Assembly (NCBI RefSeq): GCF_026236535.1
Contig: NZ_JAHTMW010000016.1
Span: forward strand, 110,384-174,383
Source: Streptomyces sp. SKN60
GTDB lineage: Bacteria > Actinomycetota > Actinomycetes > Streptomycetales > Streptomycetaceae
Length of the DNA stretch: 64,000 nt
Direction: 5' to 3'
Positions 33,527 to 41,719 of the stretch are shown piece after piece. The notes beneath the pieces are model-generated. The model searched no databases and had not been told where the DNA came from. It saw only the letters and a list, made by a program, of their open reading frames with translations. Position 1 is the first letter of the stretch. Each line of letters begins with the position of its first letter. Made by a program: the position numbers and the translations under genes.

Positions 33527-34279
33527 TCACGCGGCCGAGGTGGGCAGGTCCGTTCTCGACTCGACTCTCGACTCTGTGAGGAGCCGCTGGACGACCGCGA
33601 TGAGCTCACTCCCCGGATCCAGGCCGAGCTCGCGGCGCAGCATCGTGCGGCACAGCTTGAACTGGCGCAGCGCCTCGGCCCGGTTGCCCAGGTGCGCGTG
33701 CGCCTCGATCACGATCCGGTAGGCCGCCTCGCGGAGCGAATCCGCCGCGAGCACGGCGCACGCGGCCTCGATCGCCCGGTAGTACTCACCGGCGACGAGC
33801 AGCGACTCGGCCATCCGTTCCAGACCGCCGAGGCAGAGCAGGCGCAGCCGCTCGCGCTCGACCAGCACCCACTCGTCGTCCCAGCCGGGCAGCAGGTTGC
33901 CGCCGAGCACGGCGGGATCGACCGGAGGCCGGCCGACGAACTGGTCGTGCGCCGCCGCGGCGGCCGCCCGGGTGTCGAGGCGGTGCGGGCACAGGGCCAC
34001 GGTGGTACGCCCCGCGCGCACCAGCGGCTGTTCGAGCCCGCAGTTGGCGCGCCAGATAGCCGAACGCAGACAGGCCGCCGCGCGTTCCTCCGTGCGGTCC
34101 CCCCACAGCGCCCCGGCGACCTGTGACCGCGTCAGCGCGCTGCCCCGCAGGGCCAGATAGGCGATGAGCCGGGCGGCGGCCGGGGTGACCTCGTGAGCGC
34201 GACCCTCGACTTCGAGCGCGAAGCCGTCGAGCAGCCGCAGGCTCATGGCGGCCTCGGGGCGGGTGTGAAGCAGCGTCAT
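33527..34279 (-). CDS. SARP/BTAD-type regulator, divergent from the injection-system operon
   Basis: The 250-aa protein has an N-terminal OmpR-like winged helix (about 12-95; FALEVEGRAHEVTPAAARLI, ALWGDRTEERAAACLRSAIW) and a C-terminal BTAD domain of TPR-like helices (LLPGWDDEWVLVERERLRLL, YYRAIEAACAVLAADSLREA, RTMLRRELGLDPGSEL). SARPs activate operons by binding heptamer direct repeats next to the -10 box; such repeats lie on both sides of the 205-bp intergenic region. It is clearly paralogous to the regulator at 58538. Position and operator make it the likely activator of the contractile injection system. Confidence 0.88.
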   Translation of the reverse strand: MTLLHTRPEAAMSLRLLDGFALEVEGRAHEVTPAAARLIAYLALRGSALTRSQVAGALWGDRTEERAAACLRSAIWRANCGLEQPLVRAGRTTVALCPHRLDTRAAAAAAHDQFVGRPPVDPAVLGGNLLPGWDDEWVLVERERLRLLCLGGLERMAESLLVAGEYYRAIEAACAVLAADSLREAAYRIVIEAHAHLGNRAEALRQFKLCRTMLRRELGLDPGSELIAVVQRLLTESRVESRTDLPTSAA

Positions 34280-34285
34280 GGGAGG

Positions 34286-34329
34286 ACGATCGACCGGGCT
34301 GCGTCTCCGCGCCGTCACCGCCGCGTCAA
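34286..34329 (-). promoter_or_regulatory. Candidate SARP boxes facing the regulator gene
   Basis: Read on the minus strand, TTGACGC (34329-34323), GTGACGG (34318-34312) and GAGACGC (34307-34301) repeat with 11-bp period. The middle copy is identical to a heptamer in the injection-system promoter. GATCGT (34291-34286) 9 bp further on could be a -10 box, giving a transcript that starts almost at the ATG (34279), that is leaderless. Autoregulation is inferred; two of the three heptamers are degenerate. Confidence 0.4.
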
Positions 34330-34423
34330 CGGCGCACGGCCGGCCCCGAAGCTCTCGCCTCGTACGGAACTCGACGCTACGGGCGCCGCGTTCCCGCGTC
34401 GACCCCGTACCGTCACCGGCCTC

Positions 34424-34477
34424 GCGACGATCCGGTGATGGAAGCGTGACGGTCCGGTGATGGCGTCCCGTCACGAT
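34424..34477 (+). promoter_or_regulatory. SARP-type operator and -10 box of the injection-system operon
   Basis: Heptamers GTGATGG (34435-34441), GTGACGG (34446-34452) and GTGATGG (34457-34463) are spaced exactly 11 bp apart. A fourth degenerate unit GCGACGA (34424-34430) keeps the same phase. The last heptamer ends exactly 8 bp before CACGAT (34472-34477), a TANNNT-like -10 box. Repeats of 11-bp period ending 8 bp from the -10 are the documented architecture of SARP/AfsR operators. Transcription would begin near 34484, so the GTG at 34485 would be translated from a leaderless mRNA. Confidence 0.65.
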
Positions 34478-34484
34478 GACCGGC

Positions 34485-35024
34485 GTGATCAGGGAGGTGT
34501 CCGAGCTGCTGGTCGGCGTGGTCAACAAGGCCAGGCCGGCCCACCCGCCATGGGCCGAGCTGTCGTCGCTGTCCGCGGCCGATCCCGACCCGACGAGCTC
34601 CAAGCTGGCGGTCGCGCTGTACGCCGTCGAAGAGCACCCCCACCTGCGCAACCGGCCGCTGGTCAGCTCCCCGGAGGGACACGTGCGCCCGCCGCTCGCG
34701 CTGCGGCTGCACTATCTGATGACGTTCATCGGCGCGCACGACGAGGCGCAGACCCGGCTCTCGCTGGTCGCGGCGGCCTTCCACACCACGCCGGTCATCA
34801 GCGGCACCGGTCTGCCGCCGGCCCTCGCCGGCAAGGTCCAGTCGGTCACCGTCCGGCTGACCAGCCCGACGGACGACGAACGCAACCAGATCTGGGGCGC
34901 GCTCGGCCGGCCCGGCCGGCTGGCGCTGTACTACGAGGTCGACGTGGCGCCGGTCGAGCTGCTGGTGAAGGACGGCCACGGCACCGTGGTCACCCACCGG
35001 ATCGACTACATGGACGCCTCATGA
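34485..35024 (+). CDS. DUF4255 (Pvc16-type) sheath/tube terminator protein
   Basis: This 179-aa first gene of the operon belongs to DUF4255, the cap/terminator protein of eCIS (Pvc16/Afp16). It shows IREVSELLVGVV, the long central loop PLALRLHYLMTFIGAHDEAQ with the family-typical AHDE..R segment, then LVAAAFHTTPVI and DERNQIWGALGRPGRLALYYEVDV. I prefer the GTG at 34485 (MIREVSELL) over the in-frame ATG at 34476: the family starts with MI-x-x-V, and the SARP operator/-10 geometry places the transcript start at about 34484. It should close the sheath-tube at the distal end. The stop overlaps the next gene by 4 bp. Confidence 0.85.
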   Translation: MIREVSELLVGVVNKARPAHPPWAELSSLSAADPDPTSSKLAVALYAVEEHPHLRNRPLVSSPEGHVRPPLALRLHYLMTFIGAHDEAQTRLSLVAAAFHTTPVISGTGLPPALAGKVQSVTVRLTSPTDDERNQIWGALGRPGRLALYYEVDVAPVELLVKDGHGTVVTHRIDYMDAS

Positions 35025-35602
35025 GCGGACTCCCGGGCCGGATCGCCGCCGGCACCACGGTGCGACTCGCCCACACCGTACGGGTGTTGCACGCGGTCAG
35101 TGGTGAGCCGGTCGAGCCGCTGAGCGCGCGGCTGGACCGACCGCGCCCCGGCTGGTCGGTGCGGACCCGGGCGAACACGGTGGCGGTCGCCGTCCGGGAC
35201 GGGGCACCGGCGCCCTCCGGCCCGCCGGTGCTGAGCATCGCCGTGGCCGACCCGGTGCTCGCCGCGGCCCTGGCCACACCGGCGATGACCGTCCCGCTGA
35301 CCGGCGCCGAGCTGGAACTGCGGCTCGCTCCCGTGCCGATGACGCTGAGCGTCGAGCTGCTCGCCACGGAGGACCACACGGCGACCGGGCGGACCATGGT
35401 CGCCAGCGCGAAGTCGGGGCCGTCACCGCGGCCGACCGTCGCGCTGCCCGAGACCGTCCCCGGGGTCTACGTGTCGGCCCCGGTCGTGTGGACCGCGGCG
35501 TTCCGCCCGCTGGAGCTGCTCGTCGACGGAGCCTCGCTCGGTGAGATCACGATCGACGTCACCCGTGGATCGCCCCGGGTCCGGCTCGTCGCCACTGCCT
35601 GA
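35021..35602 (+). CDS. Injection-system cluster protein of unknown function, beta-rich
   Basis: The 193-aa protein starts at an ATGA overlap with the DUF4255 gene. It is rich in Val/Thr/Pro and short predicted beta-strands (TTVRLAHTVRVLHAVSGEPV, VYVSAPVVWTAAFRPLELLV). There is no signal peptide or membrane segment. I do not recognise a family. Its place between the cap gene and the sheath gene, and the coupled translation, suggest a structural or assembly role, for example a small Ig-like or carboxypeptidase-like decoration domain (inference). It ends 23 bp before the sheath start. Confidence 0.6.
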   Translation: MSGLPGRIAAGTTVRLAHTVRVLHAVSGEPVEPLSARLDRPRPGWSVRTRANTVAVAVRDGAPAPSGPPVLSIAVADPVLAAALATPAMTVPLTGAELELRLAPVPMTLSVELLATEDHTATGRTMVASAKSGPSPRPTVALPETVPGVYVSAPVVWTAAFRPLELLVDGASLGEITIDVTRGSPRVRLVATA

Positions 35603-35625
35603 ACCGTTCATCGAAGGAGCCCACC

Positions 35626-38175
35626 GTGAGCTACCAGTCTCCCGGCGTCTACATCGAGGAGGTCCCTTCCGGGCCCCAGCCGATCGCAGCCGCGTCCACC
35701 AGTGTGGTCGCCGCCATCGGCAGCCTGTGCAAGGGACCCGTCGGGGTGCCCACCCGAGTCACCGGATGGGCGGACTTCGTGCGCACCTTCGGTACGGCGC
35801 ACGCGCGTGGCTTCACGCCGGAGGCCTTGTACGGGTTCTTCGAGAACGGCGGTACGGCGGCCTGGGTCGTCCGGGCCGATCCTTCGGTCGCCGCAACGTG
35901 GAAGATCTACGACAGCGCGACCACGGCCACACTCTCCTTCGAGGCCACCGCGACGTCTCCCGGCGCCTGGGCGAACGGTGTGACGCTCGGCGTCTCCCCC
36001 GATCTGACCGGCGGCGCGGGGGCCATGGCGCAGGCGGTGGTCTCCAGCCCGGTGAGTGTTCAGACGAACCCGATCGACATCCCGGTGCGCAGCTCGGGCG
36101 GGTTCCTCGCCGGGGACACCGTCACGCTGATGAAGGGCACGGGTGCCTCCGTCGACGCTACGGTCAACACGGTCGCCGCCACCACTCTGAACGTCACCGC
36201 CGGCACGGCGATCGAGCTGGCCACGGGTGACGTCGTTGCCGCACGCACCGCCGCGTCACCGACCACGATCCTGCTCGCCAGCGGCTCCGGCCTGAAGCAG
36301 GGCGACCTGCTCGCGATCCAGAGCGCGGACGGGTCGCGGGTCACCGGGGTGATCGCCGCTGTGGTCAAGCAGGGCCCGCGCACTGCCGTCACGCTGAGCG
36401 CACCGCTCGGCTCGGCCGTGCTAGGTGCCGGTCTCGCCCGGCGGATCGCGCGGTTCCGCGGCACCATCGCGGGCGGCGCCGCCACCTTCACCCTGGGGCA
36501 GATCACCTGGGAGGTGGACCCGGCGCTGGCTCCGGTGGACTCCGAGATGTCCAACGCCCGGGCGACGGTGAGTTCAGGCGTCGTGGCGGCATTCGCCGGA
36601 ACGCAATTCGCGATGCCTGGCGGCCAGAACGCCCCGGCCGGGACCGTTCTGGTCGACGCTCAGGTCAGCGTCGCCGTGTACACCGAGGCGATCGACTTCG
36701 CCGCCGGCACGGTCGAGGACGTGCTCGCCCGCTTCGCGTTCCTGCCGGTGGGCACCAGTCTCGAGCTCACCGACGGCGTCCATACCACCACGGTCACCCG
36801 TACCGACGAGACGACCGGCACCGAGTCCGGCGACGACCTGCCACAGACCTTCACGAGCGCGCGGTTCGTGCTGCCCGCGAACGCCTCGAACGGTGTGGTC
36901 GTGCGCTGCGCCGTTCCCCCGCAGGTGGGCGAGTTCGTCGACTTCGCCGCGACGAAGCGCTTGCGCATCACGAAGGTCACGAAGGCGAGCGGCGCCGTGT
37001 ACGTGCTGAAGTTCGCCGAGGCGACCGACCTCTCGGCGATCGCCACGAGCCGGTTCCCGCTGGTGGCGTTCAGCCCGACGACGTTCTTCCCGGTGCGTTT
37101 CAACCTGACGGTGACGGACGGCGGTGCGGTGGCCGAGTCGCACACGGGGCTGGCCCTCGACCCGTCGCATCCGCGCTACTTCGCCCGCGACGGCGTGGTC
37201 AACGGAGTCTCGGCCTATGTCACCGTGGCACCCCGGGCCGCCGGGGCGGCGGCGATCGGCGAGACCACGACACCCGCCTACGCACTCTCGGCACAGGCAG
37301 GTGTCGACGTCGCACCGGCCAACGCTGACTTCAGGAAGGCGCTCACCAAGCTGGAGGAACAGCAGGAGCCCTCGCAGGTGATCTGCCCGGACAGTGTCAC
37401 CCTGGAAGATCCGCTGCTGCAGGCCGATCTGGTCGGCGCGGTGGTGGACCACTGCGAGGCGTTCCGGCGGTTCGCCATCCTCGACGCACCCGACTTCGAC
37501 GAGACCGCGCTCGTCACATGGCGCAACCAGACGGTGGCGAGCACCTGTGCGGCGGTGTACGCCCCGCATCTGAAGATGGTCGCCATCGATCCCTACGCGA
37601 CCGAGCGGTTCCGTACCGTCCCCCCGTCGGGATTCGTCGCCGGTGTGTTCGCCCGTACGGACCGGGAGCGAGGGGTCGCCAAGGCCCCGGCGAACGAGCA
37701 GGTGGGCGGCATCGTCGGACTGTCGCGGACGTTCACGCCCCGGCATCAGGACCTGCTGAACCCGGCGGCCGTCAACCTGCTGCGCGCCTTCCCGGGGCGG
37801 GGCATCCGGATCTGGGGCGCGCGGACGGCGACGGACGACGTGACCTGGCGCTACGTCAATGTGCGGCGGCTGTTCAACTTCGTCGAGCGGTCGGTGGAGA
37901 ACGCCACCCAATGGGTGGTGTTCGAACCGAACACGGCTTCGACCTGGATCCGTATCAAGGTCTCGCTGGAAGGGTTCCTCGACCAGCTCTGGCGGGCCGG
38001 TGCGCTGGCGGGCGGCAAGCCGGAGGAGGCGTACCGGGTGTCCGTGGGGCTCGGCGAGACGATGACCGCGGCCGACATCGATCTGGGTCTGGTGATCACG
38101 GAGGTGGCGCTGGCGCCGGCCAAGCCCGCCGAGTTCGTGATCTTCCGGTTCAGCCACAAGCGGCAGTCCGAGTGA
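35626..38175 (+). CDS. Contractile tail sheath protein, unusually long (849 aa)
   Basis: The N-terminus SYQSPGVYIEEVPSGPQPIA with TSVVAAIGSLCKGP (about 2-40) is the hallmark of phage/eCIS sheath proteins. The C-terminal third carries the conserved core: LRAFPGRGIRIWGARTATDD, WRYVNVRRLFNFVERSVENA, VVFEPNTASTWIRIKVSLEG, FLDQLWRAGALAGGKPEEAY and a final VITEVALAPAKPAEFVIFRF strand. Between about residues 110 and 560 lies a beta-rich, Thr/Val/Ala-rich insertion not needed for contraction. Common eCIS sheaths have about 350-520 residues, so this insertion should form extra domains on the outer surface. It is the only sheath gene in the cluster. ATG is preceded by GAAGGAG. Confidence 0.93.
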   Translation: MSYQSPGVYIEEVPSGPQPIAAASTSVVAAIGSLCKGPVGVPTRVTGWADFVRTFGTAHARGFTPEALYGFFENGGTAAWVVRADPSVAATWKIYDSATTATLSFEATATSPGAWANGVTLGVSPDLTGGAGAMAQAVVSSPVSVQTNPIDIPVRSSGGFLAGDTVTLMKGTGASVDATVNTVAATTLNVTAGTAIELATGDVVAARTAASPTTILLASGSGLKQGDLLAIQSADGSRVTGVIAAVVKQGPRTAVTLSAPLGSAVLGAGLARRIARFRGTIAGGAATFTLGQITWEVDPALAPVDSEMSNARATVSSGVVAAFAGTQFAMPGGQNAPAGTVLVDAQVSVAVYTEAIDFAAGTVEDVLARFAFLPVGTSLELTDGVHTTTVTRTDETTGTESGDDLPQTFTSARFVLPANASNGVVVRCAVPPQVGEFVDFAATKRLRITKVTKASGAVYVLKFAEATDLSAIATSRFPLVAFSPTTFFPVRFNLTVTDGGAVAESHTGLALDPSHPRYFARDGVVNGVSAYVTVAPRAAGAAAIGETTTPAYALSAQAGVDVAPANADFRKALTKLEEQQEPSQVICPDSVTLEDPLLQADLVGAVVDHCEAFRRFAILDAPDFDETALVTWRNQTVASTCAAVYAPHLKMVAIDPYATERFRTVPPSGFVAGVFARTDRERGVAKAPANEQVGGIVGLSRTFTPRHQDLLNPAAVNLLRAFPGRGIRIWGARTATDDVTWRYVNVRRLFNFVERSVENATQWVVFEPNTASTWIRIKVSLEGFLDQLWRAGALAGGKPEEAYRVSVGLGETMTAADIDLGLVITEVALAPAKPAEFVIFRFSHKRQSE

Positions 38176-38209
38176 CCGCGCACCGCCACCCGTACCCGAG
38201 GAGCCCCAG

Positions 38210-38659
38210 ATGAGTCCCGCGATCAACTACCCGCTGACCACCCTCCACTTCGAGGTGCAGTGGGACAACAACCAGACGTCGAGCTTCTCCGAGGTCAGCG
38301 GCCTGACCATGGAGGCGGAGGTGGTCGAGTACCGCGGCGGCAACGACCGTGCCCTGACCGTGCAGAAGCAGCCTGGCCTGAAGAAGTTCGGCCCGGTCAC
38401 CCTCAAGCGCGGAATCATCCCGTCGGAGTCGGGCAACGGCCTCTTCGCCTGGTTCAACACCATCGTCGCGGGCGGTGTGGAGCGCCGCGACGTCTCGGTG
38501 AGCCTCCTCAACGAGGAGCGCCGTCCGGTCATGACCTGGAAGATCCAGGCGGCGTGGCCGACCAAGATCGAGGGTCCCGGACTGAAGGCGACCGGCACCG
38601 ACATCGCCCTGGAGACGCTCGAGTTCGCCTGCGAGAACATCACCATCGAGGTGAAGTGA
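38210..38659 (+). CDS. Inner tube protein (gp19/Hcp-like), major
   Basis: This 149-aa phage tail tube family protein shows NYPLTTLHFEVQWDNNQTSS, FSEVSGLTMEAEVVEYRGGN, KQPGLKKFGPVTLKRGIIPS and MTWKIQAAWPTKIEGPGLKA, typical of Pvc1/Afp1-type tube monomers that stack as hexamers inside the sheath. ATG is preceded by GAGGAGCCCC. It lies 34 bp after the sheath gene and 4 bp before a second tube gene, as in other eCIS loci. It shares the SGL/FxxVSG and WKIxxAWPTKI-like blocks with that paralogue, so both derive from one fold. Confidence 0.93.
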   Translation: MSPAINYPLTTLHFEVQWDNNQTSSFSEVSGLTMEAEVVEYRGGNDRALTVQKQPGLKKFGPVTLKRGIIPSESGNGLFAWFNTIVAGGVERRDVSVSLLNEERRPVMTWKIQAAWPTKIEGPGLKATGTDIALETLEFACENITIEVK

Positions 38660-38663
38660 CGCG

Positions 38664-39128
38664 ATGCTGCCCGTCACCGCCCCGCAGGCGCGCCCCTACC
38701 TCGCGGCGCACTTCGTCCTCGCCGTCGAGGGGCTGAGCGCCGTCTCCTTCTCCAAGTGCTCCGGACTCGCGGGCGAGGTCGGCGTCGAGGAGTACGCGGA
38801 GGGCGGGGAGAACCGCTTCGCGCACCGGCTGCCGACGCGGGCCTCGTTCCCGAACCTGGTGCTGACCCAGGGGACGGGCCCGTCCACAGAGTTGTGGAGC
38901 TGGTTCTTCGAGTACCACACGACCGGGAAGGTCAGGCCGCGCGCCGGCCAGGTCTCGCTCCTGTCGCATGTGGACGGCGCGATGGTTCCGGTGCGGGTGT
39001 GGGCGTTCCGGCGCGCCTGGCCGGTCAAGCTGACCGGCCCCGACCTGGACGCGCAGGCGAGCGCGGTCGCGGTGGAGTCGCTGGAACTGGCGCACCACGG
39101 GCTGGTCCTCGCACCGGTGGGGGTGTGA
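38664..39128 (+). CDS. Second tube protein (gp19-like), baseplate-proximal type
   Basis: This 154-aa paralogue of the preceding tube protein has LAAHFVLAVEGLSAVSFSKC, SGLAGEVGVEEYAEGGENRF, LPNLVLTQG-like FPNLVLTQGTGPSTELWSWF and VRVWAFRRAWPVKLTGPDLD. Extra length in the N-terminal hairpin (RPYLAAH) is typical of Pvc5/Afp5-type tube initiators that attach the tube to the spike and baseplate. Nothing but a 1-bp gap separates its stop from the next gene. Assignment as initiator follows from order and divergence, not from any structural test. Confidence 0.88.
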   Translation: MLPVTAPQARPYLAAHFVLAVEGLSAVSFSKCSGLAGEVGVEEYAEGGENRFAHRLPTRASFPNLVLTQGTGPSTELWSWFFEYHTTGKVRPRAGQVSLLSHVDGAMVPVRVWAFRRAWPVKLTGPDLDAQASAVAVESLELAHHGLVLAPVGV

Positions 39129-39129
39129 C

Positions 39130-39303
39130 ATGGCGGTGGTGATCTCGGAGATCGTCACGGAGTTCGTGGTGGCGCCGCGCCCGGAGGAGGCGGGTGGCGC
39201 GCCGGCCGGAGCCGCCGCGGTGCCCGAGGAGGTCGTGGACCTGATCGTCCGGCGGGCGGCCGAGCGGGTGCTCGAGATCCTGCGACGGGAGTGGGACCGG
39301 TGA
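39130..39303 (+). CDS. Small DUF5908-like (Pvc6-type) protein
   Basis: This 57-aa protein was translated by hand from the ATG at 39130: MAVVISEIVTEFVV, an Ala/Gly/Pro-rich centre, then EVVDLIVRRAAERVLEIL. DUF5908 proteins are of this size and occupy this position, between the second tube protein and the LysM protein. They end in a charged helix like this one. The stop overlaps the next gene start (GTGA). Its role in assembly is not known. Confidence 0.7.
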   Translation: MAVVISEIVTEFVVAPRPEEAGGAPAGAAAVPEEVVDLIVRRAAERVLEILRREWDR

Positions 39304-39974
39304 TCCTCGACGCGGCACTGCTCACCAAGCTCACGCTGGAGCCCTACCGGGACCAGGAGTTCCAGGAGCCGGCCGGGACGCCGTGGCGGGCCATGCTCAA
39401 CCCGACCGAGCTGGCGTTCTCCCGTAAGAACACCTACCAGGCAACGCCGTCCGCCGGGTCGTCGGCGCCGCAGCAGTCGTTCGGCGGCGGCGAGCCCGAC
39501 CAGGTGCAGATCGACCTGCTCCTGGACGGGACGGGCGTGATCGAGTCCGACGAGTCGGTGGGCGAGCGGCTCGACGCGCTGCTCGCGCTGACCGAGTTCC
39601 AGTCCGACACCCATCAGCCGTACTACGTGCACGCGTACTGGGGCCGGTTCGACTTCCGCGGCGTGCTGACCCAGGTCGACGTCACGTACAAGCTGTTCGA
39701 CCGGGCGGGCGAGCCACTGCGCGCCGCGGCGAAGCTGACCCTGAAGGAGGTCGTCGCCCCGCAGGAGGCCGCCGCCCAGGAGCGTCGCGAGTCCCCCGAC
39801 CTCTATCAGACGTGGGAGGTACGGGAGGGGGAGCGGCTCGACACGATCGCCTACCGGGTCTACGGCGACCCGGCGTTCTGGCGGCCGCTCGCGGAGGTCA
39901 ACCGGCTCGTCAACCCGGCCGGCCTGGTGCCCGGGCAGGTCCTGCTGCTGCCGCCGAAGGCGGCGGACCGGTGA
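39300..39974 (+). CDS. Tube-spike adaptor with C-terminal LysM domain (Pvc7/gp53-like)
   Basis: The 224-aa protein starts at GTG 39300, overlapping the previous stop; a GTG at 39291 is an alternative. The N-terminal domain (WRAMLNPTELAFSRKNTYQA, DQVQIDLLLDGTGVIE, YVHAYWGRFDFRGVLTQVDV) is the conserved CIS tube-associated domain. The C-terminal LysM (about 175-222) reads WEVREGERLDTIAYRVYGDP, FWRPLAEVNRLVNPAGLVPG. In other CIS it clamps the second tube ring to VgrG and, by its LysM fold, to the baseplate. No catalytic residues are present. The stop overlaps the VgrG start. Confidence 0.88.
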   Translation: MILDAALLTKLTLEPYRDQEFQEPAGTPWRAMLNPTELAFSRKNTYQATPSAGSSAPQQSFGGGEPDQVQIDLLLDGTGVIESDESVGERLDALLALTEFQSDTHQPYYVHAYWGRFDFRGVLTQVDVTYKLFDRAGEPLRAAAKLTLKEVVAPQEAAAQERRESPDLYQTWEVREGERLDTIAYRVYGDPAFWRPLAEVNRLVNPAGLVPGQVLLLPPKAADR

Positions 39975-41710
39975 GCCGCTACGGCGACGGGGCGACGCCC
40001 GACCGGCCGGAGTTCGAGGTCCGGATCGGCGGGACGGCGCTCGCGCCGCTCGTCCAGCGCGACGTGGTCGAGATCGACGTCTCGGAGGAGGTCGGCCGGC
40101 ACGGCAGGCTCAGCCTGGTGATGCAGAACTGGGACGCGGACACCCGTACCGTGCGGCACAGCGACGGGGCCGGTTTCGCACCGGGCCGTGCGGTGGAGGT
40201 GCTGCTCGGCTACCACAGCGACCTCTCCCCCGTGTTCGCCGGGGTGATCACCTCGCTGACGGCGCACTTCCCGCACGGCGGCCGGCCGCTGCTGCGGGTC
40301 GAGGCCCGGTCCCGGTCGGTGCTGCTCGACCACCCGCCGCACTCAAGGCAGTTCACCGAGGTCACCGACGCCGATGTGGTCGCCGCCATCGCCGCCGACC
40401 ACGGCCTCACCGCGGACGCCGCGACCGGGGTGACCCGCCCGGCGGTGGTGTTCGACCGGACCGGCGACTGGGACTGGCTGACGGCGCGTGCCGCGGAGCT
40501 CGGCTGGGTCACCTACGTGCGCGACACCACCCTGGTCTTCCGCGCGCCGGCCGGCGAGTCCGCGCGGCACTCCCTCGAGTACGGCCTGAACATCACCGAG
40601 CTGCACCTCACCCAGGACCTGACGCGGGCGGTCGACCCGGTGGTCGCGGCGGGCTGGGACGTGGCCACGCTGGAGGTGATCGAGCAGGAGGCCGGCCCGT
40701 CCCAGGCCGGCCTGGACCTCGGTGGCCGTCCGGACCACGGTGCCGCGCTCGCCGACGCCGGTTGGCCGCTGCGCGCGGCCCGGCCGGCCGACCCCGCCAT
40801 CGGCTCGGCGGAGGCCGTCGACGCGCTCGCGACGGGCGCGCAGCGCCGCGCGGCCCTGGGCCACCTGTACGGCACCGCACGGCTGGTCGGCAACGCCGCC
40901 CTGCGCTGCGACCAGTGGATCTCGGTGTCCGGGGTCGGCGAGCGGATGTCCGGCCCGCACTACCTCACCGCGGTGCGGCACCGGCTCTCCGACCAGGGCT
41001 ACTGTACGGAGATCCAGGTGGGGAGTCCGCCGGTGCTCGCCCCGCGGGAGAGCCGGGGCGGCGCCTGCGCGGGAGGGCTCGTGATCGGCGTGGTGGCCTC
41101 GCTGGAGGACCCCGAGGGCCTCAACCGGGCCAGGGTGACGATGCCGTGGCGCGGCGACGACGGCGAGGGGGTCTGGGCCCGGCTCGCCACGCTCGACGCG
41201 GGGGACGGCTTCGGCACGGTGTTCTCGCCGTCCGTCGGCCAGGAGGTGCTGGTCGGGCGGCTGAACGGAGACCCTTCGGAACTGGTGGTGCTCGGCTCGC
41301 TCTACAACGGCACCCAGCAGCCGCCGGTGCCGGTCACGGACGACGCCAACCAGGTCCGGGCGATCGTGACACCGGGCGGGCACACCCTACGGCTGGAGGA
41401 CGGCGACTCCTCGGCCGTGACCGTCGAGACACCCGCGGGCAACCGCCTCCTGCTGGCCGAGTCCGACTCGACCGTGTCGCTCACCCACGGCGACAGCGGG
41501 AACAGTCTGACGCTGTCCGCCGACGGGATCACGATCGAGGCCGCCCGGGGCGACATCGTGCTGAAGGCCCCCTCCGGTGCGGTGAAGCTCGACGGCGTAC
41601 GGATCGAGGGCGCGTCGACCGGCCCCTCGAAGTTCGCCAGCTCCGCCACCTTCGACCTGTCGGCTTCCGCGACCGTGAAGGTCTCCGGCGCCCTCGTCAC
41701 CATCAACTGA
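39971..41710 (+). CDS. VgrG-like central spike (Pvc8 type)
   Basis: This 579-aa spike protein starts at a GTG overlapping the LysM gene stop. The gp27-like domains occupy about residues 1-350 (VQRDVVEIDVSEEVGRHGRL, VLLGYHSDLSPVFAGVITSL, FTEVTDADVVAAIAADHGLT). The gp5 OB-fold follows (about 370-450; VIGVVASLEDPEGLNRARVT, FSPSVGQEVLVGRLNGDPSE). Then comes a short triple-stranded beta-helix of repeated strands (TLRLEDGDSSAVTVETPAGN to the end). There is no extra C-terminal effector domain, so this is a structural, not an evolved, VgrG. The trimer carries the PAAR tip encoded next. Confidence 0.93.
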   Translation: MSRYGDGATPDRPEFEVRIGGTALAPLVQRDVVEIDVSEEVGRHGRLSLVMQNWDADTRTVRHSDGAGFAPGRAVEVLLGYHSDLSPVFAGVITSLTAHFPHGGRPLLRVEARSRSVLLDHPPHSRQFTEVTDADVVAAIAADHGLTADAATGVTRPAVVFDRTGDWDWLTARAAELGWVTYVRDTTLVFRAPAGESARHSLEYGLNITELHLTQDLTRAVDPVVAAGWDVATLEVIEQEAGPSQAGLDLGGRPDHGAALADAGWPLRAARPADPAIGSAEAVDALATGAQRRAALGHLYGTARLVGNAALRCDQWISVSGVGERMSGPHYLTAVRHRLSDQGYCTEIQVGSPPVLAPRESRGGACAGGLVIGVVASLEDPEGLNRARVTMPWRGDDGEGVWARLATLDAGDGFGTVFSPSVGQEVLVGRLNGDPSELVVLGSLYNGTQQPPVPVTDDANQVRAIVTPGGHTLRLEDGDSSAVTVETPAGNRLLLAESDSTVSLTHGDSGNSLTLSADGITIEAARGDIVLKAPSGAVKLDGVRIEGASTGPSKFASSATFDLSASATVKVSGALVTIN

Positions 41711-41719
41711 GGAGGGATC

